Below are positions 23,818-35,648 of a stretch of DNA of 64,000 nt, piece after piece. A model generated the notes under the pieces. It searched no databases. It was not told the origin of the DNA and saw nothing but the letters and a program-made list of their open reading frames with translations. The stretch is from Rotaria sordida. Its lineage: Eukaryota > Rotifera > Eurotatoria > Philodinida > Philodinidae. The DNA is taken from positions 154,481 to 218,480 of the forward strand of contig CAJNOL010000172.1 in assembly GCA_905250125.1 (NCBI GenBank). Reading direction: 5' to 3'. Position numbers and translations under genes: made by a program. The stretch's first letter is position 1. Every line of letters begins with the position of its first letter.

Positions 23818-25191
23818 TTAATTTCTTTCATCAAACTGAACCATCAATTGATGACAATGATCAATATCAAATTGAAATTGTCCATTACATATACATTGTT
23901 TAGGTTTTTCATTATATTTATAATGATTAAATTTTAATGCAAATTGACAATGAATATCTATATTCAAAAAATAAAAGTTATTCAATAAAAAATAGAAATA
24001 TTCTGTTTAATTTCACCTGATTTACACAAACATTTAAAATTCAAGGAATGTTTAGATAATACACCATTTGAATATGAACATGAAATATTTAATATTGGTT
24101 TCTTAAAAAAATAACCAATAATATAAGATAAATAATAATTTTTTTTAATCTTACTTTATAACACGAACATTGTTGATTGTATATAATTGAACATAAACGT
24201 GGACTAATAAGAAAAAAGTCTTTTCCACTATCAATATAACCTTTAGATGATGACATTATAGTTAAATCTTGATGATTTCCATGATCAAGACCAAATAAAT
24301 GTCCGAGTTCATGTAGATAAGCACCAATTGAATAAAATAAAGATTCAATTCTAATAAAGAAAAAAAAAAAGAACATAAATTTTTCTAAAATTTATTTCAT
24401 ACTTATTTGTATTAAGATTTTCATAGAATTCATTAAATGATATTGGAAGATAATTAAATTCTTTTGGTAAATTTAATACAATCATATTATTAAATGCTTT
24501 AAATAAAATAGACGGAACATAGATTGTTGAATTGTAAAAAAAAAAAATAAATCAACTAACTATAAGCAAATGTTAATGATGATGAAATAGATGATTTAAT
24601 GATGAGTTTTACTGATCCATCTTGTACTAAATCTGTTTTATATATCTGACAATAAATTTCTTTAAATATATCATTACCAGTTATCTTATCTTCGAAATCT
24701 TTTTTTAACATTGATATATGATGAATTTTTCTTTCAATATCAAATAATAATGAACGTTTATATCCCATTTGTTTGTAGAGAATTTCATCGAATGTACATC
24801 GAACAAGTTTAGTTAAAAAAATAAATTTTTTACATATATTTTCTATATCATGATCAACAGTATCAGAAAATGATACATAGATAAGTCGAAGAGTAATATT
24901 TGTTGTTTTTAAAGGACTATAGATTAGTGTAAATGATAATTCTGAAGTTAATGTTGATAGTTGAATTATATTTTCACCAGGATTAAGTTCAATATAGATC
25001 TATTGAATATTTTTATTATTAAAAAAAAAACCAATATCAAACTTCACCTTAAAGAGACCTTGAACAATTGGCCATTGATATTTATTATTGACTAAAATTG
25101 TTTCATGATAAATATTATCAAAACCAAATAATTGAATAATTGGTTGATAAACAATTTCTCCTGCTTGATAGTTTATAATCCAGATGCACAT
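23818..25191 (-). CDS. Putative zinc metallopeptidase (HELGHLFGLDH)
   Basis: Six minus-strand exons join in phase: 25191-25048, 24999-24561, 24496-24403, 24350-24155, 24101-24017, 23957-23818, giving 365 residues. The zinc site HELGHLFGLDH fits HExxHxxGxxH with Asp before the final His, the metzincin pattern. Before it is a beta-rich region (IYIELNPGENIIQL, TNITLRLIYVSFSD) and a helical segment (LLFDIERKIHHISMLKKDF). After it come SPRLCSIIYNQQCSCYK and a Cys-containing tail. The arrangement recalls the poorly studied YIL108W-type zinc metalloproteinases of fungi and invertebrates, but I make that link from memory and motif only. No signal peptide is seen at the chosen ATG; an upstream exon is possible. 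Exon 3 uses an acceptor that skips an upstream frame-compatible stretch. Substrate unknown. Confidence 0.72.
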
Positions 25192-27760
25192 TTAAAATCT
25201 TAAAATAAAAAATAATTCTTCAAATTTCTTCTAGTTTTAATAGATGAACCAATGAGATGATGATTTAAAAGGTCCAAAAAATAGTTTACACGGAATTTTT
25301 TTTGTACTTTCAATATTACAACTCGAAAGTAAATGTTGAAACCTTTATTAATACATTAGCTTGTAGAATAGAAGCTACTCTACAAAATGTACTGTTGAAA
25401 TTTTTTGTTTCTCTACAAGTCATTTCAATTTTCGTTTCTCTTAAAATCTCATTGTTGATTCGAAGGCATTTTGCAAAGAAAGGCACTCTTTGCAAAGTGC
25501 CTATAGTTTCACTTAGATAAAAGTCCCAGCTTAGTTCAATATAATATTTTGTGAAGAAGTGTTCGCTCAACAAAATAACCGACTCCAATTAATTTTGGTA
25601 CATTCGAAAGAAAACTTATAGGAGTTAGTAACAACCAATGGGTTCACCATTCAATCTAGTTTTTTTTTGGAATTTCAAAAAATTCCTTCACTAGTTTCGA
25701 ATAAAAAAAACTACAATATTTCTAATCTCATATTCAAAGAGAACACAAACTTCTGATGATTATCCATAATGTTTTGACTTATGTAAGACACTTTCAAGTA
25801 TTATAAAATAACTTACTATATATTAAATAGAAATTTTCTAAGACACTGAATCGAAAATAATTTTCTTATATTATGATCTTTTTCTTTACTATTCCCTTTC
25901 GTTATTAATAGCTATTCAGGATAAAAAAAATTCTTTTATTGTCATTTACAGAACAGACTACTTCCTCTATTTTACTATTGTTCATATTAGAAACAAAACT
26001 TTTTCATTCAATGAGAAATAATAATCAAAGAAATAATAATCAAAGAAATATGATTGACTTTATACAAGTGATGAAAAACTATAATTGATCAAGATAAGCA
26101 TTAATTCATAAATACTCATTCAATACTACCTCTATTCTGTACATAGTATATCATTGTAAATATGATTAATAGGATTAGCCACTTTCTGAAAAGTCAATAT
26201 TATTTGACAATAATGTTCTGTCATAGTGGAGCAATGAATATATAAAGTCTAAGACATCAAATACAACAATTACGTTGATCTGAATGTATACCAAATGAAA
26301 CTATTCAACAGAGAATTCGAACAAAACCTTACAGAAAAATACAAAAATTCCATGATCATGAAGGTCATATAGCACATTTGTAAGTGTAATGGTATTGGAT
26401 ATCGCAACTAAATAGTATTTCTCTTAATTGTGTTAATATTTGTTTTAAAGCTGTAGCAACATATTTTGACTATTATACTGAATCCCGTCAATCAGTCTTT
26501 TTACTACGTCTAGTAGATAAAACTCATATCAAATATGATACAAATGTGTCTGGAAAAAGATAGATTCAAGAACAAATGCTTTAGCATATGGTAGAACTAA
26601 CAAATAACTTGACTTTTCGATTCAATAATATTGTGTTATAGCCGTCTAATGTATTAAAAATCAGTTAAATGAATACCCGGTTCACTAGCTACGACAAGGA
26701 TTGATGTATACCTATTCAATATCTCTTTTATTTGCCTCAAAAAATTAGTTCTATATGGATTAATACCTCTATATCATAAAGTTGGAGATGTTCTCTGTGT
26801 GATAAATGACATCTGTAATATCACAGCTGGCAAATCTGTAAATATTCAGATAGATGAAAAAACAAAAACAAAAACAATAATAATCATTCTCACTTCAGTC
26901 TAATTCGACTTGTTCATTTTTGATATAAACAATAACAAGTGTTTGATTCACATAAGTTCTATAATCAAAAACAGTCATCAAGATTATCTTTTATTTACTT
27001 TTCGTCAAAACTCTTTGTTCCTGCTGATGATAAACTGATCATACGTCTGTTTTCTTTAATACTCTTTATATTTATATTTACATGTATACAAGCATCATAT
27101 AATCTCACTGATCATACTTTGAAAATGTCAAATCAATTTATACTATAGACACATGTATATCAAAAAAGAAAACAAATGACGCTCAACTTTTTTAGTTAAG
27201 TGTCATCGAACTCATCATAATTAATAATGTTTTTTTTTTCTTTCTGTGAAGTATCATTGATGATATCTTGAAAGAAACGTATGAAGAACAAAAAAAAAAC
27301 CAATAGAACTTTGCTATTTATCAGAACGACAATGTGTGCAACGCAAAGAAAATAAGATCACGACAATAATAACAACCAACAGAATAACATGAAACACCCA
27401 TCAGCTGCAATAAACGAAGTCAGTAAGCATTTAGACAGAAAAGTAGACAGTCACAGAATAGAAAAGATATTGCCAGATGAGGAAAATATCATCTATCATG
27501 TCAATCAGGCTGTCCCAAACTGTAATGGAGAGGGACATCATAAGAGAAAAAAGAAAAAAAAGAAAGAGAAAAAGATCTTACTATACGATATGAGATATAC
27601 CTCAACTGTTCCTTTATTCTTTTCTTCAAGAAAAGGACGATTTCCATAATCATCATCATAATAACATCGTTGTGTGTTTTTGTTTTATCTGTTGTTTGCT
27701 AGCTACCACAACTGCACTATACGACTTGCTCATATCTACATTTGTGTGTATTTATCATCG
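25192..27760. other. Gene-poor region between metallopeptidase and 120-residue gene
   Basis: No supported gene. It holds a short stem-loop (25465-25501), a small tandem repeat at about 26025-26051 (aaataataatcaaag), and a stretch around 26300-26650 with coding-like phrases broken by stops, which may be a decayed gene. The last few hundred bases should include the promoter of the gene at 27761. Confidence 0.5.
25465..25501. repeat. Short inverted repeat / stem-loop
   Basis: Arms ggcattttgcaaag (25465-25478) and ctttgcaaagtgcc (25488-25501) pair over 14 bases with one mismatch around a nine-base loop. The function is unknown; it could be a remnant of an element's internal structure. Confidence 0.5.
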
Positions 27761-28123
27761 ATGGCATCAGGAGGGACTACAACCGGTGCTGCTGGTAACG
27801 CATCAAATGAATTGAATACTGGTCGAGTTGATGTTGTTTCAATGATTGTTCTTGTATCTTATCCTAAACATTATCGTATATTTGCGGAAAAAGAATTGGT
27901 TCTTGAAGCACTTCCAAATGCAGCCGATTCAGCATTTGTTTGGTTTGGTAATTATTCGGCTGAAAAAGACGAACATCCACTTGTCTATATGGATGTTATA
28001 AGTAAAATGATTCGTTTGGGTTATCAAATAGCAGCATCAACTGGTGGTGGTGGTAATCCAGCTATTGGAGATAATATGTCAACTCATACATCACATTATG
28101 TTTTGATTCGAAAACGTGCATAA
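27761..28123 (+). CDS. Uncharacterised single-exon protein, 120 residues
   Basis: I do not recognise this with certainty. The frame from ATG 27761 encodes a low-complexity Gly/Ala/Thr head (MASGGTTTGAAGNAS) and a compact alternating region: VDVVSMIVLVSYPKHYRIF, FVWFGNYSAEKDEHPLVYMD, VISKMIRLGYQIAASTGGGG, and SHYVLIRKRA at the end. The pattern, ending in a strand that reports on a ligand-like glycine loop, loosely recalls the small GTP cyclohydrolase feedback regulator (GFRP), but the match is too weak to name it. The upstream ATG at 27674 in the same frame would add a hydrophobic head; the downstream start gives a more protein-like sequence. An AATAAA at 28126-28131 follows the stop almost at once. 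Codon use matches neighbouring real genes, so it is likely expressed. Confidence 0.65.
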   Translation: MASGGTTTGAAGNASNELNTGRVDVVSMIVLVSYPKHYRIFAEKELVLEALPNAADSAFVWFGNYSAEKDEHPLVYMDVISKMIRLGYQIAASTGGGGNPAIGDNMSTHTSHYVLIRKRA

Positions 28124-31100
28124 ACAATAAACAAATGAACTATCTTCTTTAGTGATCTGTCGGTGCTCGGATAGTAGAGATTTTTTTTTTTTTGTCTTTT
28201 TCTTTGCGTAGTACTTATTCTCTTTTCTTTACATTTTGTTTGTCTATTTCAATTAAAAAATTCTCTAGCATATCTACAGTATTTTAATTGTTAGCTTGTC
28301 TTCTTTTTTTTTTTGATCTTCTTTTTCTACATCCATTAACACCCGACTATATTGCATTGTCATCTTCTTGTATTATCGATGAATCAGAGAAAAAGAGGAA
28401 CATACTAGACCATATGATATTCATCAAACAATAGTGGCAACATGTGTGATAAATAGATAGTATATAGCTGAATACAAGACTTACATAAGACAAACAAAAT
28501 AATGGACAACCTTGAACGATTCATATGAACGATAAATATTGCAAAGAAAATATGCGATCAACTAGAAAAATAAAAGATAATCATTATTATGACATAATCG
28601 AATGTATAGGATTAGAAATAATGAAATCTATCTATGGTAATTACGGTTTATGAAATCAACCTTCTAGAATAATTAGATTTAATACATTAAAAATACTGTT
28701 TTAATCTTAGAATATGATATCAATTATTACATTGTAAATAATATATACGTATATGTATTATTTACATTTTGATATGTTAACTATAATTCTGATGGACATT
28801 TAATGTAATGATAACAATTAATTAATCAAATTATAGAGACTATTTATAAATTGATATAAAAATTTATATCTAATTTGAAGTTCTGTAAAAAAAAAAAAGA
28901 CAATGATAGAGTTTTCAATAAAGCTTAGTTGATAACTTATTGAATAGACTGACTCAATTCAAAAATTAATCAAAATTTTGTGTTCCTATATTTATCTATT
29001 GTCTGAAGATAGATTAATATTAATTCTATTTATTTAGCTATTTCATATATTATAAAATAATTAAGAACGTATTGAAAAACTACAAAAGACTAAATAATGT
29101 TGATTGTAAAAGTTCAGCATAAAATAATTTAGAAATATTCGGCAAACTAGAATGAATTAATTTTTTTTTCTTTTTTTTTTGTTTTTCAGAACTGTTGGTT
29201 CTCCTCTGTATGTCAACATACTATTTATCATTTACTGTTATCAATTTCAATGAGAAATAAAGAGTATCTAATAAGTACATGTAATTTATCATCTTTATCG
29301 AATGTTTTCTTTTTATATTTTCATTCTATTAACTAATAATAATTTTATAAACTCGAATGCCTATGCTTTTATTAGTTAGTAAAGTTGTTTAATATATATA
29401 GTTAATGACATTACAGTACAACTTAATGGATAAAACACAAACAGATAAGTTTATCCTTACGTAACTGATTCGATAAGCAGAAGTCTTCATTAATCTGTGT
29501 TTGATCATTGTTAATTACATGAATACCTAAGATAGGATGTCATTATATTCTAATCCATATAAATATTGATATATTTTTTATATAAACGAGTCATTTTGTA
29601 ATACCTAATCAATGTCTTTAATATTTAATTTCAAATAATAATTTATTCACCAACAAAAAAAATAATAATAATAACGACAGGTTTCTATTATTTGCTGATT
29701 GAATATTTAAATTCGACGAACGAAGACTTCATTTTCATGTGATAGATGGCGTCTATTATTTAGTATATAATTATTCGATCAATAGCGTTAGATGACAGTA
29801 GTTAAAAGTTGCTATTGAACTGAAGTCATACAAATTTAGTAGAGTTGGAACTCCTATATAAATTACTTTAAATTGAGGTGGTGTAATTATAGTAGAAATC
29901 GATTTGATTTGAACGGACTATTTTCGAAAATCTCAATTATAATCGATTCGAATCTTAGTCGCTTATTGAGAGACGTACATATATTTTCGACGAAAATATA
30001 TTGAGTAGAAGTTTGAATCGAGGTGTTTTGCAGCTTCTTCTCATCTTTTGGCGTCTCTAGCAACTGCATGCAGAAAGTCAAAGATTATAGGCTACGTTTC
30101 CATAGCAATGGGAGATAGGAACTACAATCATACGATACGTGTTCCTTGCAGCGAAAAAACACGCATCAGTAACGACAGTGCCTTAATCATTCTCGAACTT
30201 TCTACAATCTTTCAAAGCATTCTATAAATCTGAGATTTCTGCTGTAGATTCTAGCTAGCCTATATATTAGGGCTTTTGATATTATTGATGTAACAAAATT
30301 AGAACAGGACGAACACTGAAAAGTATGAACTAATTGAATTCTAAGTTTAGGAAAAACTCAATAGTATATGCTAAAATTCGTCCAGAGAAAGGATGATACG
30401 CTCAAAAGCTTTTTCAACGATTATATCAATGTGTATAGCATGGTAATATGATCCTTGAATCGACAAAACGAAGAATTAAATGATATTTGCCGCTTTGTAT
30501 GGCATATATTGTCTATATTATCATTAGAAGAGAATACGTTTGTATTGAAGATGTATCTGACAATACAAATAAGTGTTTTCATCATAACAATATGAAATGA
30601 ATCTAATAAATTAGCAGGATAGGAATTCTAAATACAAACATTTTTGAGATGCTAAAATTTCTGAGCGACCGCATCAACTAAACAAAACGGTTATCATTTT
30701 CAATTATTCATTTATCTGACTTTACTTTTCAAATAAATTATTTAAAACTCTCTGACAATATATCATAAATTCATAAGAGACAGAATTTGTGAGCTCCACA
30801 CTCTGACCTCTCACACGATGGTACCCACACAACTTTATTAAATTATTCTAAGCGATCCAGATCTTAACAGATTATTCTTGAAAACGATTAGGTTTTCAAT
30901 CGATTACTTACATTATGCTACACGAAATAGATAATAATAAATTATTCTTGAAATCAATTAAAAGTCGATTAATTAGATTATTTCGCAAAAAATCGTTTTT
31001 CATCGATTATTGCTTGAAGAAACTAATTTTAATCTATTATTTTGTTGGATTTCATCAAAATGTGGTGTATTTAATCGAATTTTTGTTGGAAAATCAATTT

Positions 31101-34100
31101 TCATCTGATTTTTTGACCGGTTTTTAATATGCGTAAACGTAATATTCATAAGATTTTTCATATATGTTGTATGAACATAAAATATTATTTTCTCTATTAA
31201 CTTTGTATTTAGTCTCTTTGTTTTCTGTTCTAGTATCAATTATAGTCAGTCAAGTAAATAATCTTACCAATAACGTAACAATGATATTAAATGTATACTT
31301 TTTAACATAAAAAAAATCTACGTTAAATAGCTGTAAAATGAAAGCTTTTAACATGAAGACAGATCTTGTTTTGTTTTTATTTTGTTTTTCTTGAATAAAT
31401 GAACACAAATCAAGATACAAAAATGACAGGCATCGTTGTATATTATGTAACAATCAATATCTTGTGCTATCTATTATAATAATAAGTAAAAATTATTAAT
31501 TGATATTCTGCAAAAAAAAGCATCAGATCGATACACACAATTTGACGTCATCAAATTATGTATGATTAGATTGCAAATGTTTATTTCATTATATATATAT
31601 AAATGTAATTATATTGATAATATAGATTTTTATGTCGATAGTATATGAAAGAGAAAAATGACAACACGAGAAATGATTTATGTCGTTGTTCGAATTGTCA
31701 AGATCTTTGAAAAATAAGGTCATTCTTGATGACGTGTATACATAAATAGTTTATAGTTCATTCCATATTATAATAATCAATAATCACCTGAATGACAATC
31801 ATGTAATTCAAATACATATGAAATTAGTATCAATGATGCAAAAATTTTGATATAGTAAAAATGATGATTTTTTTTTTTCAATCCTAATATAAATTTGTTT
31901 AGAATATTTTTCTATATGATAAATATGAAATAGAATGATCCATTTGTCTCAATATAAAATGAAATTAATATAGAAATTAAACCGAGTAAAAATAAATAAA
32001 GTTTTCTATGTAAGTAATTATAAAAGAATTTAATTTATTTGACATCAGATGATTCACAATCAATTTAATCAAATACTGTTGGATTTGAATTCAAAAAGAG
32101 CATAAATATCTATCGTTTTTTTTTTCTAAATTATTCTTATTTCGTATATTCTAATAGATATTCCTATTGTTTTATATTAATAACCTAATGACATATAAAT
32201 TATTAATAATTATAAATGCAAATCGTAATCGTTCCGAAGACTACTCTAGAGGATACTATCAAATATCCATTAATATACTTAATGTGATTGCTTTATTGAT
32301 TTTGATTAAATTTCGTTTTGAAGAATATTTTGTTTTTTTATAATTTCAACTTGAATGATCAATAAACGAACTATTTATTCTCGAATTCTGTTAATTGTAC
32401 AATAATACATGTTAATATAATTAATTCTATAGACTCGATATCTTTTTCAAACAAAAAAGAGTTGGTCAAATCTTGTTGTTGATCAATGAGGACATAAACT
32501 ATTGCTGGTCGATATTCAATAGAATATGATACGATATATAAAAAAAGACTTCGAGACTAACAAAAATTATTTGTATGTAATAATAAACTTCAATGTTCGG
32601 TTTAAAAAATTTACGAAAAAAAAATCTTCGGATGAATTTCTCGTCGAACACATTTCATATGAATATTATCATTATGAAAAAATATTATTGTATAAACGAA
32701 TTTTATATTTTATAATATTTGCTATTTTTCCCTTTTTTTTTTGTTCGTTCAATCTAGAAAACATGTTTATTGTATTCTCAAATGACTTTTTGTATATTTG
32801 AGTTTTATATTATCGTTTCTTTTCAATAATTTTCTTATATATTTGCTTTTATTACACTTGTACATTAATAATTCCACTTAAAATACAATTTGATCATCGT
32901 TAAACATTCTTCATTATTAATGTCAATTGAAGTTTGAAGATAAGAAAAATACTTTTTTTTTTTGAAAATATTGACAAAAAAAAAAACAAACAAGAATTAT
33001 TTTAATAATGTTTAATTTTTCGCTCAAGTTTATTTGATTAGGAATTGCTCAAGGCTAAATCAATCTAACAAACAAGTTAGGAAACAGTTTACCTAATATA
33101 TTGAGAATGTTAAAATTATTCAAAAACAAGAAAACAATCAAGAATAGATTTGATTTTATTTTGAAAGTAAAATTAACTCTAATCCGCTCATCTGGAGTTC
33201 GACGAAAATAAACATTTCAAAGATATGTATTATTGCTGTTCAATGTAATCTGATTTGAAGTAAGAAAAATTCAACTGTTGTATTCAAGCAATATTCAAAT
33301 GAGACTGGTAGAATCAAAGGTATTTTATAGATGGATAGATGAGAATTAAATATTTTATTTATTTTTATCTCAAAATAATTTTATTTTGATTTATAATAGA
33401 TTGACATAGACATCTATTATAAATCAAAATAAATTGGATTTTTCTAATCCATTTTTTTTAAGTTCATCTAAAGATAAAATGTCACGCGATAAGCTTTATA
33501 TGATAGATGTTAATAAAGATAATCCATAAAATCTTTCATGAACAACTAATCACGCATTTCAAATATCCTAACTAATTGGGCATCAATCTTATTGTAAGAT
33601 TTTCCATACTGACATATTTTCTTTTCCTTGTTTTTATTTCTTTTTTTTTTATCTCTTCAGTATATTTTCAAGTATATTTTGCAAGTGCATGTTCTTCCGC
33701 ATTCGAATATAATTAGTCCTAGCCGATACGACGACCTTTCGTCTATGCTATTCCGGATTATCGTAAAGAAATTCATTAGATTACATACATGAACACTCTA
33801 GATGACGACAATATACGCTGAGTACGATTTTTTTTTATTTGTTACTTGGAGAAAAATGATGACGACTGTCGCTTGTTATCGGTTCAAAAAAAGAAGTCAA
33901 TCTGACAGTGATAAATGAACCGACTCTTTTTTGTTACAAGGAATTTTATTATGCTTTCTGCTTTCTTCTTTTGATTGTCAATGAATACTAACTAGCTAAT
34001 TTACGAATAAGTAGACACGTATGCAGAAACATATTTGCTTTTATCAAATGGAACGTTAATCGAATGTATGTGTGTGTATGTGCATTGAACCTGTTATCTT

Positions 34101-34846
34101 CAAATAAGAGGAAAAAATAGAAATTATGGGATGCTCGGTTTCTCTTATCTCTTTTAGCGTAGGCAATTCAAATACTTTTCACTCATTTATGTACGCAACG
34201 ACATGAAAAGCTCTATTGTTTTTGCTTATGATGTTCAAATGTAAAAAATGAGAACCTAAAGAATAAAAGAATATAGAAGAAAATAAATGAGCCAACATTC
34301 AGCTTCGTTTCCAGTCTTGATAAGAGATAAAGAGAAAAAAAACGACAAATAAGGAATGAGAATCAAATAGGATTAAAAGTTCTAACAAAATAGCTAATGC
34401 GTGTAGTAATAAAAAATTAAAGAGTACATGACTAGAAAAATAGAGAGAGCGAGAAATAAAAAGAGAGTGAGAGAAAAATGTCTAAATAAAAGAAAATGTT
34501 TTCGAATTAGGTGCCGACAGTATTGAGGAACAATGCGACATGAAAACATTGAAACTAATGAGAATGTTTTATTAATATTATAATTATGTTGAACATAGAA
34601 GTAAGTTAGTAAAAACTGAATGTCACTCGATCTGATCACGAATTATTTTTCATATCATGATCAATAATGTCAATAGATTGATGATGTTTTCTTGAATATG
34701 AAAAATAAAAACGAGAAATTTGAAGATGCATATTTTCTTAGAATTGATATAAATCTTCTGTTTTTTTTAAAATTTATATTAATCATTGTAGATTTACAAA
34801 TATAATATTTGCTTCATTGTAATATTTGTGTTTCTTTATAACAGAC
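28124..34846. other. Long gene-poor region (6.7 kb)
   Basis: No supported gene on either strand: frames are short and AT-driven. Structures seen are a palindrome at about 29977-29999 (atatattttcg mirrored around one base), loosely repeated cgatta phrases at 30870-31100, and a perfect stem-loop at 33380-33433. Distal regulatory DNA cannot be excluded. Confidence 0.55.
33380..33433. repeat. Perfect 21-base inverted repeat (stem-loop)
   Basis: The arm at 33380-33400, containing ttattttgatttataataga, is matched base for base by the complement at 33413-33433 around a 12-base loop (ttgacatagaca). Perfect pairing over 21 bases in diverged intergenic DNA implies a recent origin or constraint. It could be a small-RNA hairpin, a tiny MITE or a replication-generated palindrome. 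Confidence 0.7.
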
Positions 34847-35271
34847 ATGAAACTCGTATTGTCCGTATTATTAGTCTTTTTACTTATCATGGGTAAGTTT
34901 TCTAATTTAATGACATTTCTATTATCTAGCTTACTGAATTCGATATTTGATTGTTATTATTGCTTGAGCTGTCTTTTGCAATTACTTTATTTTTTCTTTC
35001 ATTTATTTGTCATATTTATGTAATAGTTACGGTTCATCATTCATCGCCAACCGTCCACCGTATCAACAAACGTTATTATGACACGTGGGATTCAAGAAAT
35101 GATGCTAGCAACAGTGGAAATGATGAACCTGTCAGAAATTTTCTGTACTCACAAAAAGGTTATAAAAAACAAGATCCATGTGCAAATAAGCCATTATGGT
35201 ATTTGAAATATCAAGCACGTCTTGGCAAATTATCACCATTTTATGATTGTCTTAGTAATCATGGCATATAG
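34847..35271 (+). CDS. Small secreted protein, candidate peptide precursor
   Basis: Two exons (34847-34892 and 35027-35271) join in phase 1 to give 96 residues. The start is a clear signal peptide, MKLVLSVLLVFLLIMVTVHH. Next comes a dibasic site in HRINKRYY, a possible proprotein convertase cut, then a hydrophilic spacer and a C-terminal region from QKGYKKQDPCANKPLWYLKY to FYDCL with two cysteines 22 residues apart, enough for one disulphide loop. Size, signal and dibasic site fit a neuropeptide or hormone precursor, but a small structural secreted protein is equally possible. I recognise no family. AATAAA at 35277-35282 directly follows the stop. It lies tail to tail with the CEP89 gene. Confidence 0.72.
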
Positions 35272-35648
35272 ACAAAAATAAAGAAGATACAGACGTTTTA
35301 GCATTAAATATTTAAACTAACAAAAGACAGGATGTATTTATTTATCTTTCTTTCTTTTTAATAATCTTTTATGGAAAAAAAAGAGAAAAGAAACACAAAT
35401 GAGAGCATTTAAATTTTTAAAATAAAAATTTATTAAGCAAGAAAATAATAAAAAAAATAGACAGACATGCACATATATAGATATATATATATATATGTTT
35501 TTTTGTTGTTGCTATACCCCTGGAAATAAAAAATAAAATCAAATACATCACAACTATCAAAATACATTTAGAAATATATAAATCACTACAATCACCTATT
35601 AATAAGGTCACAATATCACAAAAAAAAATTAGATGAAAATATATAGAA

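Noticed and set aside
26290-26830. Possible decayed gene with phrases such as TKPYRKIQKFHDHEGHIAHL and VATYFDYYTESRQSVFLLRL
   Set aside because: Several in-frame stops and frame changes, and no family recognised; too weak to annotate.
27389-27649. Frame of 86 residues upstream of the 120-residue gene
   Set aside because: Basic low-complexity end (KRKKKKKKEKK), no motif, and it sits where the promoter or 5' UTR should be.
32526-32801. Frame of 91 residues in the gene desert
   Set aside because: Composition driven by AT content (Ile, Tyr, Phe, Lys); no motif and no neighbouring exons in phase.
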